Shown in pieces: positions 43,017 through 51,886 of a DNA stretch of 64,000 nucleotides (position 1 is the first letter of the stretch; each line of letters begins with the position of its first letter). Under the pieces are notes generated by a model. The model worked only from the letters and a program-made list of their open reading frames with translations. It made no database searches and had not been told where the DNA came from. The DNA is from Segatella copri DSM 18205 (GTDB taxonomy: Bacteria > Bacteroidota > Bacteroidia > Bacteroidales > Bacteroidaceae). Both the position numbers and the translations under genes were made by a program. The DNA lies in NCBI RefSeq assembly GCF_025151535.1, contig NZ_CP102288.1, positions 2,010,501 to 2,074,500 on the forward strand, given 5' to 3'.

Positions 43017-44270
43017 ATGAAAGCAGATTTGATTTTAAAGAATTACGAGATTGCAAAGGAGCGCTATGCTGCTCTGGGTGTAGATACAGACAAGGCTATT
43101 GAGACTTTGGAGAAAACTCCTATCTCTCTGCACTGCTGGCAGGCTGACGATGTAGTTGGCTTCGAGCGCGGCGAGGCTGCTTCTGGTGGTATCCAGAGCA
43201 CTGGTAACTATCCTGGCAAGGCTCGCAACATCGACGAACTCCGTCAGGACATCGAGAAGGTGAACTCTCTCCTGGCTGGTACTTTCCGTCTCAACCTTCA
43301 TGAGATTTACGGTGAGTTCGGTGGCAAGCAGATTGACCGTAACGAGGTAACCGTAGACCAGTTTACAGGCTGGATGCAGTGGGCTAAGGAGCAGAACATG
43401 AAGCTCGACTTCAACTCTACTTCTTTCTCTCACCCTAAGAGTGGCAGCCTCTCATTGTCAAATCCTGCCCCAGCTATCCGCGAGTTCTGGATTGAGCACA
43501 CCAAGCGTTGCCGCCGCATTGCAGACGCTATGGGTAAGTTCCAGAACGACCCATGTATCATGAACATCTGGGTACACGATGGTTCTAAGGACATCACTGT
43601 AGAGAAGGGACGCTATCGTGAGATTTTGAAGAACTCTCTCGATGAGATCTTAGCAGAGGAGTTGCCTAACATGAAGTCTTGTCTCGAAGCTAAGCTCTTC
43701 GGTATTGGCTTGGAGGCTTACACCGTAGGTTCTCACGACTTCTACGCTGGCTACTGCGCTAAGAACAACGTGATGTACACTCTCGATACAGGTCACTATG
43801 AGCCAACAGAGAACGTATCTGATGCAGTTTCTGCACTCCTGCTCTTCGTTCCTGAGCTGATGCTCCACGTATCTCGCCCAATGCACTGGGATTCAGACCA
43901 CGTAACCCTCTTCGATGACAACACACGCAACCTCTTCTCAGAGTTGGTTCGTGCCAACGCACTCGACCGTGCTCACATCGGTCTCGACTACTTCGACGGT
44001 TCTATCAACCGCATCGGTGCTTACATCATCGGTGTTCGTGCTGCCCAGAAGTCATTGTTGCAGGCATTCCTTGAGCCACTTGATACCCTCCGCAAGTACG
44101 AGGACGAGGGCAAGCTCTTCCAGCGCCTGGCTCTCCTCGAAGAAGAGAAGACATTGCCATTCGGTGCAGTATATGATTACTTCAACTTGAAGAACAACAT
44201 CCCTGTTGGCGAAGAGTACATCGCAGACATCGAGAAGTACGAGGCTGAGGTACTCGCAAAGCGAGTTTAA
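43017..44270 (+). CDS. rhaA: L-rhamnose isomerase
   Basis: 417 residues. Converts L-rhamnose to L-rhamnulose with Mn2+/Zn2+. Recognisable blocks are SLHCWQADDVVGFE (about 37-50), NLHEIYGEFGG, LDFNSTSFSHPKSG, NIWVHDGSKD and LDTGHYEPTENVSD, which contribute the metal ligands. Length matches the family (about 415-420). Uses the highly expressed codon pattern of central catabolic genes. Lies between kinase and transporter genes. Confidence 0.95.
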   Translation: MKADLILKNYEIAKERYAALGVDTDKAIETLEKTPISLHCWQADDVVGFERGEAASGGIQSTGNYPGKARNIDELRQDIEKVNSLLAGTFRLNLHEIYGEFGGKQIDRNEVTVDQFTGWMQWAKEQNMKLDFNSTSFSHPKSGSLSLSNPAPAIREFWIEHTKRCRRIADAMGKFQNDPCIMNIWVHDGSKDITVEKGRYREILKNSLDEILAEELPNMKSCLEAKLFGIGLEAYTVGSHDFYAGYCAKNNVMYTLDTGHYEPTENVSDAVSALLLFVPELMLHVSRPMHWDSDHVTLFDDNTRNLFSELVRANALDRAHIGLDYFDGSINRIGAYIIGVRAAQKSLLQAFLEPLDTLRKYEDEGKLFQRLALLEEEKTLPFGAVYDYFNLKNNIPVGEEYIADIEKYEAEVLAKRV

Positions 44271-44286
44271 GAACGATTTAACTGAA

Positions 44287-44367
44287 GAGTGAAGAACGAA
44301 GAACGAAGAATTCAATAGTCTTATGGCTAAAAAAACACATGAATTCTTCACTCTTCGTTCTTCACTC
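44287..44367. repeat. 28-bp imperfect inverted repeat between rhaA and rhaT
   Basis: GAGTGAAGAACGAAGAA-type simple sequence at 44287-44314 pairs with 44340-44367 at 26 of 28 positions. Could lower expression of rhaT relative to rhaBA. Similar TTCACTCTTCGTTC strings occur at about 55505 and 20748. Confidence 0.7.
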
Positions 44368-44398
44368 AAAATCGCTCTTCACTTAATTACTAAACAAT

Positions 44399-45430
44399 AT
44401 GGAAATATTAATAGGACTTTTAATCATAGCCATCGGCGCATTCTGCCAGTCCAGCTGTTACGTTCCAATCAACAAGATTAAGGATTGGAGTTGGGAATCC
44501 TACTGGGTAGTTCAGGGTGTGTTCGCATGGCTTATTTTGCCTTTCTTAGGCGCAATGCTCGCTGTTCCAAGCGGCCATTCCTTCTTTGAATTATTCGACG
44601 GTTATGGCTTCAACGTAGCAATGACCATGCTCTTCGGTGTACTCTGGGGCATAGGTGGACTGACCTTCGGTCTTTCCATGCGCTATCTGGGAGTAGCATT
44701 GGGACAGAGCATCGCCTTGGGAACCTGTGCAGGTCTCGGCACCATCATGGGACCTGTATTGCTCAACATCTTCTTCCCGGAGATGGACGCCCTCTCATCG
44801 CTTACTTTCAGCGTAATTCTCGGCGTGGTAGTCACTCTTCTCGGTATCGCCATCATCGGTGTGGCAGGTAGTATGAAGGCGGCATCGCTCTCAGAAGAAG
44901 AGAAGAAGGCGGCAGTAAAGGACTTCAACTTCCCTAAGGGACTTGCCATCGCCTTGCTGGCTGGTTTCATGAGCGGCTGCTTCAATGTGGGTCTCGCCTT
45001 CGGTTCCGATATCCATTTCGGCAGTTTCACTCCTGATATGTACAAGACCTTGCCAGCCACCTTCCTGGTTACCCTAGGTGGTTTCATCACCAATGCCATC
45101 TACTGTTTCTATCAGAACACCAAGAATCATACTTGGAGCGATTACAAGAACCAGGAGGTTTGGAGCAATAACATTCTCTATTGTGCCTTGGCTGGTGCCT
45201 TGTGGTACAGCCAGTTCTTCGGACTGTCACTGGGCAAGGGGTTCCTCACCGAATCTCCTACCCTCATGACCCTATCGTTCTGCATTCTGATGGCGCTCAA
45301 CGTAGTATTCTCGAATGTATGGGGCATCATCCTAAAGGAATGGAAAGGCTGCTCAAAGAAGACCATCTCCGTATTAATTGTCGGCATCATCGTCTTGATT
45401 ATCTCAAGCTTCTTGCCACAACTTATATAA
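44399..45430 (+). CDS. rhaT: L-rhamnose/proton symporter
   Basis: 343 residues, ten hydrophobic helices of the drug/metabolite-transporter type. RhaT features: the N-terminal GAFCQSSCYVPINKIKDWSWE, GGLTFGLSMRYLGVALGQSI, and FMSGCFNVGLAFG. Imports L-rhamnose with H+. Third gene of the operon; a clean terminator follows, shared with the convergent aldolase gene. Confidence 0.94.
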   Translation: MEILIGLLIIAIGAFCQSSCYVPINKIKDWSWESYWVVQGVFAWLILPFLGAMLAVPSGHSFFELFDGYGFNVAMTMLFGVLWGIGGLTFGLSMRYLGVALGQSIALGTCAGLGTIMGPVLLNIFFPEMDALSSLTFSVILGVVVTLLGIAIIGVAGSMKAASLSEEEKKAAVKDFNFPKGLAIALLAGFMSGCFNVGLAFGSDIHFGSFTPDMYKTLPATFLVTLGGFITNAIYCFYQNTKNHTWSDYKNQEVWSNNILYCALAGALWYSQFFGLSLGKGFLTESPTLMTLSFCILMALNVVFSNVWGIILKEWKGCSKKTISVLIVGIIVLIISSFLPQLI

Positions 45431-45440
45431 CAAAAAAGGA

Positions 45441-45475
45441 ACCCCGAGTATTTCACAATGCTCGGGGTCTTTTTA
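45441..45475. terminator. Rho-independent terminator between rhaT and rhaD
   Basis: ACCCCGAG / CTCGGGGT 8-bp stem, A-run before and T-run after, so it works in both directions. Confidence 0.9.
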
Positions 45476-45551
45476 CTAAACTTAATTATCTAAACCAAAA
45501 ATTCTTATAGAAAACAATCTTTAAAACTTATTTCTTTATCTAAAGCCTATA

Positions 45552-46361
45552 TTATCTTGGCAAATTAAATGCCTTGGTCATCTCAGCCATTTCCTCCTGG
45601 CTCATACCATCAGGCTCGAATCCCATGCACTTGGAATCGATGTAAATCTTGGCGCTCTTAGAGAGTACGTCAATCTGGTCGAAGGCATCCATCACGTCCA
45701 AGCCCTTGGCAAAGACACCATGCTTCTCCCACATCACTACATCATAATCCTCCAACTCCTTCAAGGTCTCCTCAGCAAGCTTCAAACTGCCTGGCAACTG
45801 ATAAGGAACGATACCCAAACCGAGTGGACAGAAAGCCTTGGTCTCTGGAATCATGCTCCAGAGCAGGTTGCTCAACACATCCCTGCCCATGAACTTCTTG
45901 TTGTGGCTCATGGCGATAAGCTCGATAGGGTGAGTATGAACAGTAGCCTTATAGTTGGAACCCTTCTCGATGAGACGGGCATGAACGCTCAAGTGACTAG
46001 GCAACTCAGATGTTGGCATTACAGGATTATTTGCGATGATAACATAGCTGGCGCAATCGTCGAGGATGCGGATGATAGAACCGTTCTCCATAGGCCAGCG
46101 AGCCAAGTCGCGCATACGCTTACCTGTACCCTTGCAGAAGAAATAGCAACCTTTTAAGGCTGGCAATGCTGTACCAATCTGCTTTACTTCGCTGATGGCA
46201 GGCAAAGCCTTGATTTCGTCATCAACCAAGTCGGTAACGTTTACAGTGATGTTACCACCATTACGCTCAGCCCAACCATTCTGCCAGAGGTATCCAGCAA
46301 CTTCAGCTATCTTCTCGACCTCCTTTTTCAAGGCAGGACGACCTTCTAAAACACTATTCAT
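45552..46361 (-). CDS. rhaD: Rhamnulose-1-phosphate aldolase
   Basis: 269-residue class II aldolase of the AraD/FucA fold, splitting L-rhamnulose 1-phosphate into dihydroxyacetone phosphate and L-lactaldehyde. Zn-binding histidines sit in the ATVHTHPIELIAMS block (about residues 138-151) and the later His in MWEKHGVFAKG. N-terminal WAERNGGNITVNV binds the phosphate. It is convergent with rhaBAT and has its own promoter at 46399-46406, so the regulator must act at two places. Confidence 0.93.
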   Translation of the reverse strand: MNSVLEGRPALKKEVEKIAEVAGYLWQNGWAERNGGNITVNVTDLVDDEIKALPAISEVKQIGTALPALKGCYFFCKGTGKRMRDLARWPMENGSIIRILDDCASYVIIANNPVMPTSELPSHLSVHARLIEKGSNYKATVHTHPIELIAMSHNKKFMGRDVLSNLLWSMIPETKAFCPLGLGIVPYQLPGSLKLAEETLKELEDYDVVMWEKHGVFAKGLDVMDAFDQIDVLSKSAKIYIDSKCMGFEPDGMSQEEMAEMTKAFNLPR

Positions 46362-46398
46362 ATTAATCTTGTTATTAGCTTATTTAAAATTTCTGCTG

Positions 46399-46406
46399 CA
46401 AAAGTA
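46399..46406 (-). promoter_or_regulatory. -7 element of rhaD
   Basis: TACTTTTG on the minus strand, leader about 30 nt. Confidence 0.65.
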
Positions 46407-46493
46407 ATCATTTCCGCCCATATCCAACCTATTCTTTTGATATTTGGGCTATGACATTTGGCATAACCCTCAAAATCGTGAAAAATGCAGAAA

Positions 46494-46523
46494 GCGGCTT
46501 CTTGCATCACGCAAGAAAACCGC
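46494..46523 (-). terminator. Terminator of the blaI-blaR1 operon
   Basis: GCGG and TTCTTGC arms (46494-46505 with 46511-46523) around ATCAC; on the minus strand a T-rich tract follows. Confidence 0.65.
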
Positions 46524-46641
46524 CCTTTTCATTCTACATGTCAATAGAGAATACATACCCTATCGCTGAGATGAGATTTATGCTCTTTTTCATTGAGTTG
46601 AGATATATGCTCTTATTATAACCTGAGATTGATATTCTACT

Positions 46642-48090
46642 TTACTTCTTTTTCCCTGGGGTTGCATCTTTCCAAAGAGAGAATTTTACAGGGACCATAT
46701 ATCTTACACTTACAGGTTTACCATTCTGTGTACCCGGAGTCCACTTAGGCATTCCCTTCACGACTCTCAATGCCTCAGCATCAAGTTCCGGATCTATAGA
46801 TTTGGCTATCTTGGCATGCGTAACGCTGCCATCCTTCTAGACGATAAAGGTTACGATCACACGACCCTGCTTTTTGGCCTTGACTGCGGAAGCAGGATAT
46901 TTGATGTTATCAGCCAGATACTTCATCAACATTAACTGACCACCAGGAAAAAACGGCATCGTCTCTGGTATATCATACACTACGCTCTTAGTCGTATCGG
47001 CAGGAGCTGTCGCATCAGAAGTCTTTGCTTCCGCCTTCAGTTCAGCTTCCGCCTTTGCCAATTCTGCAGCCTCGGCAGCTTTCATTTCAGCCGTCTCTGA
47101 TGGGTTCATCATCTCGACAGCATCCTTTGCCATCGGATTCGCCACAGCCACATCAGCATTCAGAGCCTGCTCAGTCTTCTGCTGAACCTCAGCTACTACT
47201 GGAATCTGCTCGCCAATCTCACGAGCCACACTCTCGATGTTGCTCACCATGAGCAACACTCCTGCCAAAGGTGCGAAAAGGAGGTACTTCGCCTTGCCTA
47301 TTTCACTTGTTCTACGTTTGTTCATCATTTTAATTCTTTTTTTAAGAGGTAATAAATTAAAATTATTGGCAATCTTGGTCGATTCATTCGGCTGTCGATA
47401 TGCCAAACCTAGAAGGTGATACTGATAGGATTTGCGCGCGTTGCCATCAGATAAAACACTTTCATCGGCTAAATATTCCAAATTCATTCTTACTTCCTGC
47501 TTCATCAGCCAGGCAAACGGATTAAACCAGCAGGCGATGGAGAAAAGCTCAGAGAAGAGGGTATCCAGGGAATGGAGAACCGAAACATGGGTGCATTCAT
47601 GAACCATCACTTCATGCAACTGCCTACCCTCCAGGGTAGATGGATACAAAAACACCCAGCGGAAGAAGGAGAACGGACTCCCCTCGCCCTTGAGCAGATG
47701 TACCGTGATGCCTTCCACCTCTTGTTTCCGGGAAATAACCACAAGGCGGATGATGCTGAAGAGCTGCCATACCAACCGCAATGAGAGGACGGCTACTCCT
47801 ACCCAATAGATGCCCAGCAGCATATCCATCCAGGTTATGCCGGAAGCCTGAGCCTTTACAACCACCACGGGATAAAACGTGTCGGCATATACATTCGCCA
47901 TACTCACCATCGTAGGGGTATCGCGTACCCAATATTCCAGATTGAGCGCCGGAACCATCAGGGCGACGGCATAGATGAGCCAGAGGGTAAGGCGGCGAAG
48001 ACCGAAGAAGGTATCGCGGCTCACCGTGAGGCGATAAAACCCATAAAGGAGCATCAGGGCTACATTGATTTTTATAAGATATATTGCCAT
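46642..48090 (-). pseudogene. BlaR1/MecR1 M56 peptidase-TonB fusion with premature TAG
   Basis: The frame reads 417 codons to TAG 46837-46839, then continues in the same frame for 64 codons to TAA 46642-46644. The front part has four helices and the M56 zinc-peptidase motif HECTH (VMVHECTHVSVLHSLD). After an Ala/Glu-rich linker begins a TonB C-terminal domain: FFPGGQLMLMKYLADNIKYP, GRVIVTFIV, stop, KDGSVTHAKIAKSIDPELD, MPKWTPGTQNGKPVSV. The position of the stop is normally Glu (VEKDGSV), so GAG to TAG is likely. The peptidase/sensor half may still be made; the TonB domain is lost. Operon partner of blaI 77 nt upstream. Confidence 0.85.
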
Positions 48091-48167
48091 ACAGTTTCGA
48101 TTTTTGTTTGAAATGAACTTAATAATTATTCTTCCGAAAGCTTGATTTATTCAGCAAAGTTCTCGAG

Positions 48168-48530
48168 TTATTCTTCCGAATTCTCGATTTCACGGATGAT
48201 ATCCTTGAGGTCCTCAGGACTGATTTTCTCGTCCTTGGCAAAGAAGGAAACCATTTCCTTGAAGGAATTCTTGAAGTAATTGTTCACGAAACCCGACAGG
48301 AACTTCCGCTTGTAATCGCTCTCGGCTATGAGTGGAGAATAGACATAACCCTTACCATCCCGCTCCGCCTTGACATATTCCTTGCGCTTCAGATTGTTCA
48401 CAATAGAAGCCACTGTAGTATAAGGTGGACGAGGTTCTGGCAACAGTTCCATAATCTGTTTCACGGCACATCGTCCCAATTGCCATATCCGAAGCATAAT
48501 ATCTTCTTCCTGATTCGTCAGCTTTTCCAT
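48168..48530 (-). CDS. BlaI/MecI/CopY-family repressor
   Basis: 120 residues: winged-helix DNA-binding domain (TNQEEDIMLRIWQLGRCAVKQIMELLPEPRPPYTTVASIVNNLKRKEYV is split across helices 1-3 and the wing) and a C-terminal dimer helix set (SFKEMVSFFAKDEKISPEDLK). It should bind the three TACGA-N5-TCGTA palindromes upstream and be inactivated by proteolysis triggered by its BlaR1 partner, here truncated. No beta-lactamase or other obvious target besides this operon is in the window. Confidence 0.9.
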   Translation of the reverse strand: MEKLTNQEEDIMLRIWQLGRCAVKQIMELLPEPRPPYTTVASIVNNLKRKEYVKAERDGKGYVYSPLIAESDYKRKFLSGFVNNYFKNSFKEMVSFFAKDEKISPEDLKDIIREIENSEE

Positions 48531-48588
48531 ATTTCTATCTTTATTCTTTTAAATTCAACATTCTTGTTTCTAAATCACGCTGCAAATC

Positions 48589-48603
48589 TACGAACTTTTC
48601 GTA
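48589..48603. promoter_or_regulatory. BlaI operator 1
   Basis: TACGAACTTTTCGTA, palindrome TACGA-N5-TCGTA. Confidence 0.8.
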
Positions 48604-48658
48604 TAAGTAAAAAACAACCTACGTTAAAAAACATAAATTCAACTACATTTTAACGTTT

Positions 48659-48673
48659 TACGAGCTTTTCGTA
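48659..48673. promoter_or_regulatory. BlaI operator 2
   Basis: TACGAGCTTTTCGTA; differs from operator 1 only in the spacer. Confidence 0.8.
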
Positions 48674-48692
48674 ATACTAAAACATAGAAAAT

Positions 48693-48707
48693 TACGAGTT
48701 TATCGTA
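48693..48707. promoter_or_regulatory. BlaI operator 3
   Basis: TACGAGTTTATCGTA; starts 34 bp from the start of operator 2, about three helical turns. Confidence 0.8.
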
Positions 48708-48750
48708 GATTACATATAAAAAGAACCAATATATAATAATACACGATCAG

Positions 48751-48993
48751 TGCCAGTGCAACAACATCTCCATCAAGAACATCCAGATGGATTGCGACAA
48801 CTTCTTCGATGTGGGTAAGAGCGATAAATACCGCCTAGTAGATTTCACCTTCCAGGATATCACCTGCACCGACAAGAAGATGGCATTCGATGCCAACCTT
48901 ATCGAGAACACCATAGCGAAGAAAGTGAATATCACTCCTCGCGAAAAGAGCAACGGATTGAAGACCACCGGCGATGCCGACGGGTTGAAATAA
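48751..48993 (+). pseudogene. C-terminal remnant of a GH28 polygalacturonase-like gene
   Basis: About 80 codons with no credible start: CQCNNISIKNIQMDCDNFFD, VGKSDKYRLVDFTFQDITC, FDANLIENTIAKKVNI. The short parallel-beta-helix turns and the CDNFFDV.KSDKYRLV string are what GH28 pectinases of Prevotella show near their C-terminus. The catalytic region is missing. Ends at a proper TAA. Debris of a lost pectin-degradation locus. Confidence 0.6.
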
Positions 48994-49133
48994 CACATAC
49001 ATTTTATAGAAAGTAATACAGAATTGAGTACTGAAACGAGCTTAATTTGCAAGAATAAGGCGCGTTTTGTTTTTTTATATCCCTCCTTATTTCTTTTTAT
49101 CTCTTAAAATTAGGCATTTCCAAATATTTTGCT

Positions 49134-49141
49134 TAATTTTG
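49134..49141 (+). promoter_or_regulatory. -7 element of lolD
   Basis: TAATTTTG; its position rules out the in-frame start at 49129. Confidence 0.65.
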
Positions 49142-49167
49142 CCTGCAAAATAATTTTGAGTAAGAAA

Positions 49168-49926
49168 ATGATAGATATAAAAGGTATAACCAAGAGCTTC
49201 GGCTCCCTGCAGGTGCTTAAGGGCATCGACCTGCATATTGACAAGGGCGAGGTGGTAAGTATCGTCGGACCTAGTGGTGCCGGGAAGACTACACTTCTCC
49301 AGATTATCGGTACCCTCGACAAGCCTGATAGTGGCAGCATCATGGTTGATGGCATCGATGTAAGAAGCCTCAGCATCAAGAAACTGAGCGATTTCCGCAA
49401 CCAGCATCTCGGTTTCGTATTCCAGTTCCACCAACTTCTCCCTGAGTTCACCGCCTTGGAGAACATCATGATTCCTGCCTTCATTGCAGGCAAGAGCCGA
49501 AAAGAAGCCAAGGAGCGTGCCGAGGAGTTACTGGCGTTCATGGGCTTGAGCGATAGAGCCAGTCACAAGCCTGCCGAGTTATCTGGTGGTGAGAAACAGC
49601 GTGTAGCCGTGGCGAGAGCTTTGGTCAATAATCCTGCCGTCATCCTTGCCGATGAGCCATCAGGAAGTCTCGACACCAAGAACAAGGCTGAGCTTCACCA
49701 GCTCTTCTTCGACCTCAGAGACAAGTTCGGCCAGACTTTCGTCATCGTAACTCATGATGAGGGCCTTGCTGCCATCACCGACCGCACCATCCATCTCAAG
49801 GATGGAATGATTGAGAAGACGGTGGAAGCAGGAGCTGCTGATAGCCAGGAAGAAACTGCAGAAGTTGCAGAAGCCCCAACAACAGAAGAAAAAACTGAAG
49901 ATAATATTATATGGCAAAAAAGATAA
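49168..49926 (+). CDS. lolD: ABC transporter ATP-binding protein, LolD type
   Basis: 252 residues from ATG 49168 ([20 protein letters not shown]). Walker [10 protein letters not shown] (about 36-44), Q-loop QFHQLLPEF, signature [15 protein letters not shown], Walker [13 protein letters not shown], switch His in VTHDEG. The LolD/FtsE/MacB subfamily motif ENIMIPAF supports LolD, which powers release of lipoproteins from the inner membrane. A ~35-residue Glu/Ala-rich C-terminal tail is extra. The LolCE permease gene is not adjacent. Its last 16 nt overlap the next gene, so the two are coupled. Confidence 0.85.
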   Translation: MIDIKGITKSFGSLQVLKGIDLHIDKGEVVSIVGPSGAGKTTLLQIIGTLDKPDSGSIMVDGIDVRSLSIKKLSDFRNQHLGFVFQFHQLLPEFTALENIMIPAFIAGKSRKEAKERAEELLAFMGLSDRASHKPAELSGGEKQRVAVARALVNNPAVILADEPSGSLDTKNKAELHQLFFDLRDKFGQTFVIVTHDEGLAAITDRTIHLKDGMIEKTVEAGAADSQEETAEVAEAPTTEEKTEDNIIWQKR

Positions 49927-50753
49927 AACTCGGCGATTACAATCGCCTTCGCATCGTAAAGAAAGTTGATTTCGGTCTGTATCTCGATGGTGGCGACGAG
50001 GGAGAAATCCTCCTTCCATCCCGCTACGTACCTGAAGACGCAGGCATCGGCGACGAGTTGGATGTCTTCATCTATCTCGATCAGGAAGAGCGCCTCATAG
50101 CAACCACCGAAACTCCTTTGGCAAAGGTGGGCGATTTCGCCTATCTCGAAGTGAAATGGGTCAACGAATACGGAGCCTTCCTGGGCTGGGGGCTGATGAA
50201 GGACATCTTCTGCCCATTCCGCGAGCAGAAGAAACGTATGTTGCTCGGCAACTCCTACATCGTGCATATCCACATCGATGAGGAGAGCTACCGCATCGTT
50301 GCCTCTGCCAAGATTGAGCGTTATCTCAACGAAGACCATCCTCACTACAAGCATGGTGACGAGGTGGATCTCCTCATCTGGCAGAAGACCGACCTGGGCT
50401 TCAAGGTTATCATCGACAACCAGTATCCGGGTCTGCTCTATCAGGACCAGATTTTCCAGTACATCCATACGGGTGACAAGATGAAGGGCTACATCGGAAG
50501 AGTTCGTCCTGACGGAAAGATAGACGTCACCCTGCAGAAAACCGGCATCCAGCAGACTGCCGATTTCGCCGAAACCCTCTACCAGTATCTCCTGGACAAC
50601 GATGGCGAGTGTAACCTTGGCGACAAGAGCGAGGCCGACGACATCTACGAGCGTTTCCACGTGAGCAAGAAGGTTTACAAGCGTGCCGTGGGCGACCTCT
50701 ACAAGAAGCGCCTCATCACCGTAAGCCCGATGAGCATCCGATTGGCAGAATAA
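49911..50753 (+). CDS. CvfB-like S1-domain RNA-binding protein
   Basis: 280 residues with three S1-type beta-barrel domains ([29 protein letters not shown] style start; second near 75-135 with [18 protein letters not shown]; third near 150-215 with [20 protein letters not shown]) and a C-terminal winged helix ([23 protein letters not shown]). This order defines CvfB/YitL, an RNA-binding regulator of virulence genes in Staphylococcus. Target RNAs here are unknown. Translated in overlap with lolD. Confidence 0.9.
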   Translation: MAKKIKLGDYNRLRIVKKVDFGLYLDGGDEGEILLPSRYVPEDAGIGDELDVFIYLDQEERLIATTETPLAKVGDFAYLEVKWVNEYGAFLGWGLMKDIFCPFREQKKRMLLGNSYIVHIHIDEESYRIVASAKIERYLNEDHPHYKHGDEVDLLIWQKTDLGFKVIIDNQYPGLLYQDQIFQYIHTGDKMKGYIGRVRPDGKIDVTLQKTGIQQTADFAETLYQYLLDNDGECNLGDKSEADDIYERFHVSKKVYKRAVGDLYKKRLITVSPMSIRLAE

Positions 50754-50768
50754 AGCAGATTAGAAGTA

Positions 50769-50826
50769 TATATAATTAAGGTGGACAATGCTTTTTAAAA
50801 ATAGCAATGTCCACCTTAATTATATA
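50769..50826. terminator. Long terminator after the CvfB-like gene
   Basis: Arms 50769-50792 and 50803-50826 pair over 24 bp with one mismatch; loop TTTTTAAAAA-like. Confidence 0.9.
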
Positions 50827-50981
50827 GAAAGCAATAAGCTAATTGAATTATTCATACGCTTATGTTACAAATCAGTGAGAAAGATACGACTTTTTAGTAT
50901 TACTTTATAGACAGATATGTTAAAACAAGCAGAACATAAAAAATAGTTTATGTAATGTTTGGTTATTAAAAGAGTTTTATG

Positions 50982-50989
50982 TACCTTTG
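50982..50989 (+). promoter_or_regulatory. -7 element of the DUF5053 pair
   Basis: TACCTTTG, leader about 40 nt. Confidence 0.65.
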
Positions 50990-51035
50990 CATCGTGATCA
51001 GCTAACATGATATACTACAATTAAAAATTCAACAA

Positions 51036-51203
51036 ATGAATGAAGAAGAGTTAGAAAAGCAGATTAGAATAAAGAAAAAACTGCTTAGTGATTACATCAG
51101 ATTGAGAGATGCATACAACATTGATGACGAAACTTATTGGAAGTTTACAGACAGCGTTTTAGACCAGCTTTCAGATCTGATTAAGAAAAGAAAAAAGAAT
51201 TAA
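51036..51203 (+). CDS. 55-residue helical hypothetical protein
   Basis: MNEEELEKQIRIKKKLLSDY, then IRLRDAYNIDDETYWKF and a Lys-rich tail KKRKKN. Coiled-coil-like, basic, no membrane segment. It follows a good promoter and precedes the DUF5053 gene by 50 nt, with a small AAATCC/GGATTT hairpin between (about 51206-51226). Below usual ORF length cut-offs. Function unknown. Confidence 0.6.
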   Translation: MNEEELEKQIRIKKKLLSDYIRLRDAYNIDDETYWKFTDSVLDQLSDLIKKRKKN

Positions 51204-51253
51204 GAAATCCCATCCTTCGGGATTTGGGAGAGGATTAAAAAACAAGATAAGAT

Positions 51254-51655
51254 ATGAATAATAACACAGATTTACTTAAAGAATACGCTTCTCTTGCAGG
51301 TAAGGAAGACGAAAAGAGCGAAACTCGAAAAACTGAGATTTTAAACTACATCAAATTACATGCTGATGATAGTGACAGAGAGGAGGCTAAGGCTTTCATA
51401 AACCAAAAGATGGAACAGCTTCAGAGTGAAGTTCTAACATTGCGTGACCAACTTGCAGAGGATGATTACAAGTTGCTGCCACTTAGATACATCGCACAAA
51501 AATACTTCGGCAAAAGTGCTGCATGGCTCTCTCAGCGTCTCAACGGCTCAGAGGTTCGTGGTCATGTTTACACGCTCAATGCAGAGCAGAAAAGCATTTT
51601 CAATCGTGCCGTTCAGGAAATAGGACAACGCATCAGCTCTTTGCAGTTGGCATAG
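51254..51655 (+). CDS. DUF5053 protein
   Basis: 133 residues. Helical N-terminus with charged coiled-coil character, then the conserved C-terminal block LPLRYIAQKYFGKSAAWLSQ followed by RLNGSEVRGHVYTLN. This is the DUF5053 signature, seen in Bacteroidota chromosomes, often near integrated elements. The block resembles a small helix-turn-helix, so DNA binding is plausible. No phage structural gene is nearby. Confidence 0.8.
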   Translation: MNNNTDLLKEYASLAGKEDEKSETRKTEILNYIKLHADDSDREEAKAFINQKMEQLQSEVLTLRDQLAEDDYKLLPLRYIAQKYFGKSAAWLSQRLNGSEVRGHVYTLNAEQKSIFNRAVQEIGQRISSLQLA

Positions 51656-51661
51656 GGTTAA

Positions 51662-51766
51662 CTTTATCACACAAACGTCTCCGACACGATTCCGTGCTGG
51701 GGACTTCTTATGCTTTTTGTCTTGCTTCCAAGCCTCCAGTTTACTGATGATATTTCGTCTAAACAT
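51662..51766 (-). pseudogene. N-terminal remnant of an AAA ATPase (DUF4143 type)
   Basis: Minus strand reads MFRRNIISKLEAWKQDKKHK, then ARNRVGDVCVIK where intact relatives have a GARQVGKTxVI Walker A. The P-loop lysine context is degraded and the frame ends soon after. Remnant only; family by resemblance of the first ~35 residues. Confidence 0.45.
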
Positions 51767-51886
51767 ACGCATTTGTTTCAAATCAGGGGCAAAGATACTA
51801 CTTTTTTGTCGTAAATCAGCGGCAATAGCGTTAAAGTTTGTTGTAAATCAGGGGCAACTAGGCATATCATTTAAAAAGGTGGCGCA

